Source: Nitrososphaerota archaeon
Lineage (GTDB): Archaea > Thermoproteota > Nitrososphaeria > Nitrososphaerales > UBA57
Assembly (NCBI GenBank): GCA_016180375.1
Contig: JACPBJ010000104.1
Span: 1-5,381 of the forward strand
DNA: 5,381 nt
Direction: 5' to 3'
Part shown: piece after piece, positions 1 to 5,357 of the stretch
Layout: every line of letters starts with the position of its first letter
Numbering within the stretch: position 1 is the stretch's first letter
The notes under the pieces: model-generated
The model's database searches: none
Seen by the model: the letters and a program-made list of their open reading frames with translations, nothing else
What the model was told of the DNA's origin: nothing
Position numbers and translations under genes: made by a program

Positions 1-153
1 AGAGATTATTTCATCTTCGTTTGCCAGCTCGGCAGCTGCAGTTACCCTCTTGTCAATCGCAGCGGCTAGTGCTGTAGAGCCCCATACTACAAAGTGTTCA
101 CCCGCGAGAATTATTTTTCCCGGTGCAGCGGCACAAATCTTCAAGTGCTCCAC
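1..153 (-). CDS. mvk: Mevalonate kinase, N-terminal 51 codons (cut by window edge)
   Basis: Mevalonate kinase phosphorylates mevalonate with ATP in the cytoplasm, an early step toward the isoprenoid chains of archaeal membrane lipids. With the GTG at 153-151 as start, residues 10-25 read APGKIILAGEHFVVWG, the N-terminal signature of GHMP-family mevalonate kinases (usual form PGKxxLxGEHxVVxG). A stretch ending in AIDKRV follows, as expected for the family. The ATP-binding glycine/serine-rich GHMP loop would lie beyond base 1, so it cannot be checked. The GTG abuts the TAG of the MEMO gene (TAGGTG), which implies translational coupling. A TTG at 144-142 is an alternative start; it would leave the sequence MKICAAAPGK and would use GGTGGAG as ribosome binding site. 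The family call is firm, the exact start is not. Confidence 0.9.
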   Translation of the reverse strand, partial: MEHLKICAAAPGKIILAGEHFVVWGSTALAAAIDKRVTAAAELANEDEIIS

Positions 154-993
154 CTACGAAAAGCTGATAGACGCGTATCCGACAACCGAATCCCTGCTGC
201 CTCCTGTGTCTCCGCTCGTTGCATATTGCAGTAACTTGCCTTTGCTCACGCCGAGCATCTTTGAAACTTTCATGACGGCTGCTATTGGTCCGTAGCCGCA
301 TGCACTAAGATCTAGTTTCCTTAAAGTTTCGTAATGCGCATCAATGTCCAAGTTTTGAATGACCTTTATGAGCTCGTTATCCTTCTTGCTCGCAACCTCG
401 TGAGGTTCATAGTGTGTGAGATCTGACGATGCTATTACAAATGCATTCCATTTTGGCGCAATCTTTGCTATGGCTTGTCCAACCTCTTCCGCGGTCTTCT
501 GATCCTGAAGGAGCATCGAAACAGGTAGAATCCTGAAGGGCTTGCTGAATATAAATTGAAGGAATGGTATCTGAACTTCTATCGAATGCTCCTGCATATG
601 CGAAATGTCATCAACGTCTATTATTCCCGAAGCCTCTACCAATTCCTTAGCGGCATCTCTAGCTATTGGAACTTCGCCCAGAGGCGTAAGCCATGATTTG
701 GCCGCTGGAACTGCAACTCCACTACCAATTCCATAGTGGTTCGGGCCTATTATTATGACTAGTTCGGGGTTCAAGCCTGATAAAGCAAGATAACTATGCG
801 CAGCTACCGGTCCTGAATAAATGTAGCCGGCGTGAGGGCAGACTAGGCCAAGAATCTTGGACTTTTCAGCAGGAGGGAGCTTCTGAGGGCCGATGCTATG
901 AAGAAAGCACTCGGAAATAGTCTTCCTCAATGTGTCGGGATGAGAGGGATAGAACTGTCCTGCGACTGCAGGCCTTCTGACTGTTGAGCTCAC
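154..993 (-). CDS. MEMO1-family (AMMECR1-associated) protein
   Basis: This is a complete 279-residue member of the MEMO family, which shares its fold with LigB-type extradiol dioxygenases. Visible family blocks are RRPAVAGQFYP near residues 6-16, PHAGYIYSGPVAAHSY at 53-68, GPNHYG at 83-88, EHSIEVQIPFLQ at 135-146, SSDLTHY at 189-195, CGYGPI at 232-237 and YATSGDTGG at 257-265. His54, His86 and Cys232 correspond to the metal ligands described for human MEMO1 (His49, His81, Cys244), so metal binding is probably retained. The substrate and role in archaea are not established. The start is a GTG, 25 nt after the rps2 stop, with only a weak purine-rich site (TAGGGAT) before it. A four-pair GCCC/GGGC inverted repeat lies in that gap. 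The neighbour downstream is mevalonate kinase with no spacer, which hints at a shared demand but does not prove a role in lipid synthesis. Confidence 0.95.
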   Translation of the reverse strand: MSSTVRRPAVAGQFYPSHPDTLRKTISECFLHSIGPQKLPPAEKSKILGLVCPHAGYIYSGPVAAHSYLALSGLNPELVIIIGPNHYGIGSGVAVPAAKSWLTPLGEVPIARDAAKELVEASGIIDVDDISHMQEHSIEVQIPFLQFIFSKPFRILPVSMLLQDQKTAEEVGQAIAKIAPKWNAFVIASSDLTHYEPHEVASKKDNELIKVIQNLDIDAHYETLRKLDLSACGYGPIAAVMKVSKMLGVSKGKLLQYATSGDTGGSRDSVVGYASISFS

Positions 994-1018
994 AAATCCC
1001 TATCTGCCCTAGCTTGGG

Positions 1019-1687
1019 CTATTCTACTACTTCCTCAACTAGCTTGGTCTCGAAGTCTTCTATCGTATACTTCAGAGGTTCATCTGCTTTCAAGGCGCCC
1101 GAGTGTATCAGCACCGACCTTGCAAGTAACCACATTACCGCTGCCAGAGCCTTCCTGCCCCTATTGTTTGCAGGGATTACGTAGTCCACGTTAGCGGTTA
1201 CGTTATCGGTGTCGCATATGGCGATGATCGGCACGCCAACTTTAGAGGCTTCGTCTATCGCTTGAAAGTCCATCGCTGGGTCAGTCACTAGTACGACATC
1301 AGGATCGATATGCTTTGGATACAATGGATTGGTTAAAGTTCCGGGCATGAACCTTCCAGCAATTGGTTTTGCTCCGGTAAGCTCACAGAACTTCTCTACA
1401 GGAGTCTTTCCATATTCTCTTGACGAATATACTACGACCCTGCTGATGTCGAACCTGGCAATGAACCTCCCTGCAGTTTCTATTCTCTCAAGGCTCTTCC
1501 CAATGTCGATGACATGAAGACCGTCAGCTCGTGTTCTGCTCACAAACGGAGCCATCGACTTTGTTCTAACTAGCGTTCCGACTCTGATGCCTGTTGAGAG
1601 AAGCACCTTCTCTGAGACCTGCGAGGTTATTTGGCGCTCCGCAGATCCGGTCTCCTCTCCTTCATCCTCTATAGATCTTCTTTCCAT
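1019..1687 (-). CDS. rps2: 30S ribosomal protein S2 (uS2)
   Basis: This encodes a small-subunit ribosomal protein of the S2 family, 222 residues, in the archaeal/eukaryotic (SA/p40-like) form. Key blocks are VIDIGKSLERIETAGRFIAR at 59-78, GRFMPGTLTNP at 111-121, the DPAMDFQAIDEA segment at 136-147, ICDTDN at 157-162 and IPANNRGRKALA at 171-182. The acidic N-terminal stretch (residues 5-17) and the C-terminal tail after residue 200 are variable in the family. The ATG lies 2 nt past the TAA of enolase. A GTGGTG inside the last enolase codons serves as ribosome binding site, so translation is probably coupled. The C-terminal IPANNRGRKALAAVMWLLAR resembles TACK archaeal S2 proteins in my recollection. 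Confidence 0.98.
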   Translation of the reverse strand: MERRSIEDEGEETGSAERQITSQVSEKVLLSTGIRVGTLVRTKSMAPFVSRTRADGLHVIDIGKSLERIETAGRFIARFDISRVVVYSSREYGKTPVEKFCELTGAKPIAGRFMPGTLTNPLYPKHIDPDVVLVTDPAMDFQAIDEASKVGVPIIAICDTDNVTANVDYVIPANNRGRKALAAVMWLLARSVLIHSGALKADEPLKYTIEDFETKLVEEVVE

Positions 1688-1689
1688 GC

Positions 1690-2952
1690 TTACACCACAA
1701 ACTTTGCCATAGGAACCTGCTCGCCCTCGTTTATAAGTCTAGAATCATTTATGCGTATCAGCTCATTAAGTTTAGCAACCCTTTCTCCTCCAACAACGCC
1801 GGATTTCATCATCAACGAATGAGTACCAACCGCGATATGGGCAAGATGCTGATCCGGAGAATCGCCAGACCTGTGCGAAGTAATTACAGCATATTGGTTC
1901 TGTCTTGCTGTCTTGGCGAACTCCAAAGCATCGCCTAGAGTTCCTACTTGGTTCACCTTCAGTATTACCCCATTTCCCGCTCCCAATCTAGCCCCCTTCC
2001 TGAGCCTATTAGTATTCGTGACAAAGAGATCGTCGCCAGCAACTATGCACCCTTTGGCTTCGGATGTTATCCGGCTAAACTCTTCGAAGGCCTCTTCATG
2101 GACAGGATCTTCGATGTATATGAGATCATATTTGTCTATTAACTCAAGAACATACTCTAACTGCTGCTCGGGAGTCAGTTTTTTTCCTGCTCGGAAGTAA
2201 TTGTAGATTTTATGCTTTGGATCCCACATCGATGAAGAGGCCACGTCAAGACCTAATCTTACCTCTAAGCCAAGTTTATGGGACACCCTAGAAACCGCTT
2301 CGTAAGTGATCTCCAGAGCCTGAGAATTATTCACAGGGTAGGCCCAAGCGCCCTCATCGCCTTTGCCCCCACTGAACTTTGGATCACGTTTCTCGATTAT
2401 CCTCCTTACTTCTCTGTGAACTTCAACATTGGCCATTAGCGCATCAGCAATGTTCTTGGCGCCTTTGGGGCACGCAAGGAATTCCTGAATGTCTGGAGAT
2501 CCTTCCCCAGCATGCTTACCTCCTCCGAAAACGTTGCCGAGAGGATATGGTAGAGCGATATTCTTTCCATTAGATAAAAGCGCATAAAGAGGGATGTTTC
2601 TTTTCTTTGCCGCTGCTTCTGCCGCGGCTATTGAGATTGCATATGCCGCTGAGCCTCCAATTCTACTGAAATTCTCGGTTCCATCAATCTTGTGGAGTAA
2701 CTTTGAGAGCTCGTAAGCATCTGAAGCATCAGCGCCGATTAGTTTCTTCTTGTAGGTTTCAAGAACCTTGCATGTCTTCCTCGCATCTCCACCAACGAGC
2801 CCCACAGCTTCGTGCTTACCAGTGCTGGCGCCGGTAGGCGCCGTTGCCCTTCCAACATGACCATCGACTTGTACTTCAGCCTCGATAGTTTGAGATCCTC
2901 TGCTGTCATAGCATACCCTTGCTGTGATGTTCTTAATTGTGCAAACAGACAA
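1690..2952 (-). CDS. eno: Enolase (phosphopyruvate hydratase)
   Basis: Enolase interconverts 2-phosphoglycerate and phosphoenolpyruvate in glycolysis/gluconeogenesis and needs Mg2+. The protein is full length at 420 residues. All catalytic landmarks are visible: DSRGS at 16-20, mobile loop GASTGKHEA with Ser43, Glu157 in DIQEF, Glu200 in KGDEGAW, metal ligands Asp236 (GLDVASS), Glu281 (IEDP) and the Asp307/Asp308 pair (GDDLFVTN), Lys332 (LKVNQ), His360-Arg361-Ser362 (SHRSG) and Lys383 (MKSGVVGGERVAKLNE). The start is TTG at 2952-2950; no other start lies between the upstream in-frame TGA and the conserved N-terminus, so the choice is secure. It begins 8 nt after the rpoN stop, with AGGGAAG as a modest binding site. 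It is the only complete operon gene here ending in TAA rather than TAG. Enolase next to rpoN and rps2 is an old archaeal arrangement. Confidence 0.98.
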   Translation of the reverse strand: MSVCTIKNITARVCYDSRGSQTIEAEVQVDGHVGRATAPTGASTGKHEAVGLVGGDARKTCKVLETYKKKLIGADASDAYELSKLLHKIDGTENFSRIGGSAAYAISIAAAEAAAKKRNIPLYALLSNGKNIALPYPLGNVFGGGKHAGEGSPDIQEFLACPKGAKNIADALMANVEVHREVRRIIEKRDPKFSGGKGDEGAWAYPVNNSQALEITYEAVSRVSHKLGLEVRLGLDVASSSMWDPKHKIYNYFRAGKKLTPEQQLEYVLELIDKYDLIYIEDPVHEEAFEEFSRITSEAKGCIVAGDDLFVTNTNRLRKGARLGAGNGVILKVNQVGTLGDALEFAKTARQNQYAVITSHRSGDSPDQHLAHIAVGTHSLMMKSGVVGGERVAKLNELIRINDSRLINEGEQVPMAKFVV

Positions 2953-2960
2953 ACGCTTCC

Positions 2961-3197
2961 CTACGGTTGTTCTGTTTCGAATTCAGCCCTTCTGGTAGAT
3001 AGTGATTCGTAGTAAGGCAGCACTTGATCAATGGTGTTTGTCGCAGCTAGCAGCATCCTTCTGCAGCAGTAGCGCTTTATCTTCATGGATGTTAGAGCTT
3101 TCCCTGCATCCTCGCCTTCCTTGAGCCGCCTTTGTAATTCATCATACTTGTCTCCAACGAGCGAGCCGCATGTGAAGCACCTGACGGGAATGAGCAT
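2961..3197 (-). CDS. rpoN: DNA-directed RNA polymerase subunit N (Rpo10)
   Basis: Rpo10 is the small zinc-bundle subunit, the counterpart of eukaryotic Rpb10, that binds the Rpo3/Rpo11 platform during polymerase assembly. The 78-residue protein begins LIPVRCFTCG and has YCCRRML at 43-49. Cys7, Cys10, Cys44 and Cys45 form the family's zinc site. Between these are an acidic/basic helix (residues 19-36), and after them the helix ATNTIDQVLPYY. The tail after about residue 65 (SLSTRRAEFETEQP) is somewhat longer than the minimal family core. The ATG is preceded by a strong GAGGTGA, and the gene has a 30 nt spacer after rps9, the largest spacer between genes inside the operon. In many archaea rpoK follows directly; here enolase does. 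Confidence 0.98.
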   Translation of the reverse strand: MLIPVRCFTCGSLVGDKYDELQRRLKEGEDAGKALTSMKIKRYCCRRMLLAATNTIDQVLPYYESLSTRRAEFETEQP

Positions 3198-3207
3198 TTT
3201 TACAAAT

Positions 3208-3214
3208 TCACCTC
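3208..3214 (-). promoter_or_regulatory. Strong Shine-Dalgarno site of rpoN
   Basis: GAGGTGA on the minus strand matches the archaeal 16S anti-Shine-Dalgarno end, 10 nt before the rpoN ATG. Unlike the abutting genes of this operon, rpoN therefore has its own full-strength initiation site in a true spacer and can be loaded independently of rps9 translation. Confidence 0.75.
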
Positions 3215-3227
3215 TATATCACAACAT

Positions 3228-3638
3228 CTAACGGTAGGATTTCTGCTTCCTTCTCCTTGAGCCAGGCCCTCCAAACTTCTTGGGCTCTGTCTGCCTTGGA
3301 TCTCCAGAAAGCAGATGCTTGTCAAATTCAGCAATCCTATGCCTTAGATCCTTACTCTTGAAGTATTCAACTAGGCCTTTTGATACTGCGATAGCTGTCG
3401 CCTCTGCTTGACCTATTACTCCTCCTCCCTGCACCCTAACATCTATGTCCACTTTATCCCTGAAATCTCCAGCTATTTGCAACGGCGTCATTATTCGATC
3501 CCTCGCAACCCAAGGCGTCATCATCTCAACAGGAACGTTGTTCACCCTGACCTTTCCGTTGCCAGGGAAGAAGGCGGCAGTCGCTCGTGCTGTCTTTCTC
3601 GAGCCGGAATAGAGCTTAGTCTTCTTCTGAGCGGTCAT
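3228..3638 (-). CDS. rps9: 30S ribosomal protein S9 (uS9)
   Basis: This is a small-subunit protein whose basic C-terminal tail reaches the P-site tRNA in the ribosome. At 136 residues it is normal for archaeal S9. Recognisable parts are GSRKTARATA at 12-21, PGNGKVRVNNVPVEM at 25-39, the glycine-rich GGGVIGQAEATAIAVSKGLV at 71-90 and the invariant ending KQKSYR at 131-136. The ATG abuts the TAG of rpl13 (TAGATG), and the GGTGG and AAAGGA stretches in the last rpl13 codons supply the ribosome binding site, so the two are probably translated by coupling. L13-S9 adjacency is conserved in archaea and bacteria. Confidence 0.98.
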   Translation of the reverse strand: MTAQKKTKLYSGSRKTARATAAFFPGNGKVRVNNVPVEMMTPWVARDRIMTPLQIAGDFRDKVDIDVRVQGGGVIGQAEATAIAVSKGLVEYFKSKDLRHRIAEFDKHLLSGDPRQTEPKKFGGPGSRRRKQKSYR

Positions 3639-4091
3639 CTATCCTTTCCACCCTATCAACTTGGCAACCTCGCTAACAGGAGTGTAAAACGCAACGGGCT
3701 TCGTTGCCTTTGCATCGTCAAAACCAATAGGCTTTGAATTCTTGTATTGGTCTGGAATTCCATTAAACACGCGAAGGCGCTTCAACGCGTTGTCGCCCTT
3801 GGGCTTCCTCATTGGTAGCATTCCTCTAACCGTCCTTTTAATTATTCTCTCTGGAGTTCGAGGGTGATAGGGCCCTTGTATCGGGTTTGTGATGCTTCCG
3901 ACTTCGAGCCACTCTTCCCATTCCTTCATTATGGAGGACCTAGAGCCAGAAAGCAGGGCCTTCTCAGCATTTAGAACTACTACTCTGTTTCCGTTTAGAG
4001 TCAGTTTCGCAATCTTAGAGCAAAGCCTTCCTGTTATGTGCCCCGTTGCATCCACTATAATTTGTTGAGTCTTTTGTATGCTAGCCTGCAA
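3639..4091 (-). CDS. rpl13: 50S ribosomal protein L13 (uL13)
   Basis: This large-subunit protein has 150 residues with the chosen TTG start. Family blocks are IIVDATGHITGRLCSKIAK at 11-29, VVVLNAEKALLSGS at 37-50, GPYHPRTPERIIKRTVRGML at 73-92, and PKGDNALKRLRVFNGIP at 97-113. Archaeal L13 proteins usually begin close to the IIVDA segment, so this copy has about ten extra N-terminal residues. I kept the TTG because AGGGTG lies about 9 nt before it; the only other in-frame candidate before the core is a GTG at Val13, which has no binding site and would cut into the first strand. The start overlaps the last 11 nt of rpl18e, a further sign of coupled translation. Confidence 0.96.
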   Translation of the reverse strand: MQASIQKTQQIIVDATGHITGRLCSKIAKLTLNGNRVVVLNAEKALLSGSRSSIMKEWEEWLEVGSITNPIQGPYHPRTPERIIKRTVRGMLPMRKPKGDNALKRLRVFNGIPDQYKNSKPIGFDDAKATKPVAFYTPVSEVAKLIGWKG

Positions 4092-4425
4092 TTATTCGAA
4101 CACCCTTACCGTCAGCGAACTGCTCAGAAAGCTGAGCAAGTGAAAGAACCTTGCCTCCAACGCCCTCGATCTTACTCCTTGCAGAGCCCGAGAACTTCTC
4201 AGCACCAACTATCACTGGGTGCGTAATTTCGCCGCCCCCGAGCACCTTGCCGGGAACTGCGACAACATCATTTTTCTTAGTGTGCTTATTCAATTTACCC
4301 ACATTCACCTGTGCATCCCTAGAAAGTTTTGTTGCTATGTCTTCCCAGATCTTAGCCTTCGCCTTCTTCGATTTTTTCTTCAGCGTCGCAACGAGCTCCT
4401 GATGCACTATGTTCTTTTGGTTCAT
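4081..4425 (-). CDS. rpl18e: 50S ribosomal protein L18e (eL18)
   Basis: This large-subunit protein is found only in archaea and eukaryotes, which fixes the domain of the organism. The 114-residue product shows a lysine-rich stretch (KKKSKKAKAK, residues 16-25) with the conserved tryptophan at 27, VNVGKLNKHTKKNDVVAVPGK at 40-60 in two halves around the basic turn, VLGGGEI at 61-67 and a C-terminal VRIIAG. Length and motif order are normal. The ATG abuts the TAG of rpoD (TAGATG); only a weak purine tract (AAGGGGCTGG) lies ahead, so it probably depends on ribosomes finishing rpoD. Confidence 0.97.
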   Translation of the reverse strand: MNQKNIVHQELVATLKKKSKKAKAKIWEDIATKLSRDAQVNVGKLNKHTKKNDVVAVPGKVLGGGEITHPVIVGAEKFSGSARSKIEGVGGKVLSLAQLSEQFADGKGVRIIAG

Positions 4426-5058
4426 CTATGCCAGCCCCTTTGCAGTAGCAAACTGGTTAAGTTTGTCGTGTAATATCTCTGCCGCCTTTGAGAGAATCGT
4501 CGGCGCTGTAAGTGAGCCAACCGATTCTATATACAATTCGAATTCATCTTCTTTGCCTGTCTCTGTCAAAACCGAAGCGGAGACTGGTTGCCACTTTGCA
4601 TGATCCTTGCCCCTGCCAAGTTTGGCATACGCTTCAAGCTTTACCTTCTGCCCTGTTGCTAATTTCACTATCGGTATCTTGTCGCTGATAGGGATTACTT
4701 CCTTGTCCTCGGAAACCAGCTCGCCTGAATATATCGTAACAACTCTATCCCTTGCCTGTGCGTCAAGAACCAAGAGAACTCTGCACTTCGGGCAACCAAG
4801 AGGGCTCCTGCAATCGCACTGCTCAGGAAGGATGTATCTCTCCAGATCGGTCTTCAGTGGGAGGAGGCCGAGCCTGTGCGCCATCAATTCATCATACAGA
4901 ACTGAAGAATTCTCAAGAATTACTACTTCATCTATCGCCATCGTGGGGACTTCGCTGATAGCGAACCTTCTTATGGCATTGGCATACGTTCTGTCAACGC
5001 CCTTCAGCCTAACGCGAACTGCGCTGTCAGATGATTCTAGGACTTCAATACTAACCGT
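4426..5058 (-). CDS. rpoD: DNA-directed RNA polymerase subunit D (Rpo3), apparent ACG start
   Basis: Rpo3 is the archaeal counterpart of bacterial alpha and eukaryotic Rpb3; it pairs with Rpo11 and nucleates polymerase assembly. From the ACG the product has 210 residues. RLKGVDRTYANAIRRFAISE at 17-36 is the conserved dimerisation helix region, followed by VPTMAIDEV and the AHRLGLLPL motif at 60-68. A zinc knuckle of form CxCx5CxxC is present (Cys81, 83, 89, 92). The 3Fe-4S/4Fe-4S domain found in some archaeal RpoD proteins is absent: the chain passes straight from the KWQPVSASV region to the C-terminal ELYIESVG strand. Starting at the first ATG (4941) would remove 39 conserved residues, so that start is rejected. 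No ATG, GTG or TTG is in frame between Met40 and the TGA at 5067-5065. ACG (5058-5056) is chosen because AGGTGAT lies 5 nt before it and M-V-S-I-E aligns with known N-termini. A base error (ATG to ACG) is possible. Confidence 0.93.
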   Translation of the reverse strand, partial: TVSIEVLESSDSAVRVRLKGVDRTYANAIRRFAISEVPTMAIDEVVILENSSVLYDELMAHRLGLLPLKTDLERYILPEQCDCRSPLGCPKCRVLLVLDAQARDRVVTIYSGELVSEDKEVIPISDKIPIVKLATGQKVKLEAYAKLGRGKDHAKWQPVSASVLTETGKEDEFELYIESVGSLTAPTILSKAAEILHDKLNQFATAKGLA

Positions 5059-5063
5059 AGCTA

Positions 5064-5070
5064 ATCACCT
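5064..5070 (-). promoter_or_regulatory. Shine-Dalgarno site of rpoD overlapping the mini-cistron stop
   Basis: AGGTGAT on the minus strand is a seven-base match to the archaeal Shine-Dalgarno consensus. It ends 5 nt before the ACG at 5058-5056, a normal spacing, and is the main reason for placing the rpoD start there. The TGA stop of the upstream 13-codon frame lies inside this site. Confidence 0.75.
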
Positions 5071-5106
5071 TTCCAAATCGCCAAGAACATAAACGTCAAA
5101 TGGCAT
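5065..5106 (-). CDS. Possible 13-codon leader mini-cistron upstream of rpoD
   Basis: The reading frame encodes MPFDVYVLGDLER and stops at TGA. It is in the same frame as rpoD and ends within the rpoD Shine-Dalgarno site, 6 nt before the ACG. Its ATG lies roughly 16-20 nt downstream of the transcription start predicted from the TATA box and has only a weak AGGG before it. It could be a leader peptide that feeds terminating ribosomes to the non-AUG rpoD start, or chance. The peptide has no recognisable family. The frame alone is visible; translation is inference. Confidence 0.3.
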   Translation of the reverse strand: MPFDVYVLGDLER

Positions 5107-5145
5107 TCTAAACCCTGTGTAGACAGCACTGTTTGAATATTGCGC

Positions 5146-5157
5146 TTAAAACCTTTC
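5146..5157 (-). promoter_or_regulatory. Candidate BRE/TATA promoter of the rpoD operon
   Basis: On the minus strand GAAAGG (5157-5152, BRE-like, purine-rich) is followed at once by TTTTAA (5151-5146, box A). The usual spacing of about 25 nt puts the transcription start near 5122-5126, giving a leader of about 65 nt before the rpoD ACG. It is the best promoter candidate in the gap between the 54-codon frame and rpoD, and I see no comparable one inside the operon, so the genes below probably share this transcript. Confidence 0.55.
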
Positions 5158-5183
5158 CCCCTAGGTTCTGATAGCTCTTCTGG

Positions 5184-5348
5184 TTATCCTTGCTCTTTTG
5201 CGCTGATGCTTGATCTAGGCTCTATGCTTTTGTAAAGATATGACATCTTATCTAGTTTGGCCAGATATTCAGCAAAGACAGGTGCTCCTTTGATGTGTGA
5301 AGCTGGCCTAGGTTTTCTTCCCAACGTATTGTGATCCCATTGTAGCAT
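5184..5348 (-). CDS. Small hypothetical protein, 54 aa, between tRNA and rpoD
   Basis: The open frame runs from ATG (5348-5346) to TAA. The product begins MLQWDHNTLGRKPRPASH and contains KGAPVFAEYLAKLDKMSYLY around residues 20-39; it is basic at the front and has one likely amphipathic helix (about 25-42). I recognise no family, signal peptide or membrane segment. Codon choice (AGA/AGG for Arg, ATA and ATC for Ile, mixed Gly codons) resembles the operon genes, which favours a real gene. Against it, no Shine-Dalgarno site precedes the ATG, which lies only 9 nt past the tRNA 3' end, and the frame stays open into the tRNA. A second in-frame ATG (Met35) would leave only 20 residues. It is either a short conserved protein, a remnant of a longer gene, or chance. 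Confidence 0.4.
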   Translation of the reverse strand: MLQWDHNTLGRKPRPASHIKGAPVFAEYLAKLDKMSYLYKSIEPRSSISAKEQG

Positions 5349-5352
5349 TGAT

Positions 5353-5356
5353 AAAA
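5353..5356 (-). terminator. Oligo-T tract after the tRNA
   Basis: TTTT on the minus strand begins 2 nt after the tRNA discriminator base. Archaeal polymerase stops at T-rich stretches without a hairpin, so this could end the tRNA transcript. Four residues is short, and some read-through into the 54-codon frame is plausible. Confidence 0.35.
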
Positions 5357-5357
5357 G

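Noticed and set aside
98..301. A 67-codon minus-strand frame across the MEMO/mevalonate kinase junction
   Set aside because: It overlaps two well-supported genes in another frame and its arginine-rich product matches nothing I know.
994..1018. GCCC/GGGC inverted repeat between rps2 and the MEMO gene as an attenuator
   Set aside because: A four-pair stem with a six-base loop and no T-run is too weak to call.
1913..2200. Plus-strand frames opposite enolase
   Set aside because: The opposite strand encodes enolase with its full set of catalytic residues; these frames are shadows.
3212..3222. TATA-like GATATAG as an internal promoter for rpoN
   Set aside because: It is only about 20 nt before the ATG, too close for a leadered transcript, and it runs into the Shine-Dalgarno site; no BRE precedes it.
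4367..4381. Plus-strand T-rich run (GATTTTTTC) as a terminator
   Set aside because: It is the complement of the lysine codons in the L18e N-terminus, and there is no plus-strand gene to terminate.
4607..5092. A 161-codon open frame on the plus strand opposite rpoD
   Set aside because: It lies antisense to clearly conserved RpoD sequence, has no binding site or recognisable domain, and is the mirror of that gene's codon bias.
5157..5313. Repeated CCTAGGTT-type words (near 5160 and 5309)
   Set aside because: Only two short copies in a non-coding and a possibly coding stretch; no regular spacing or longer repeat unit.
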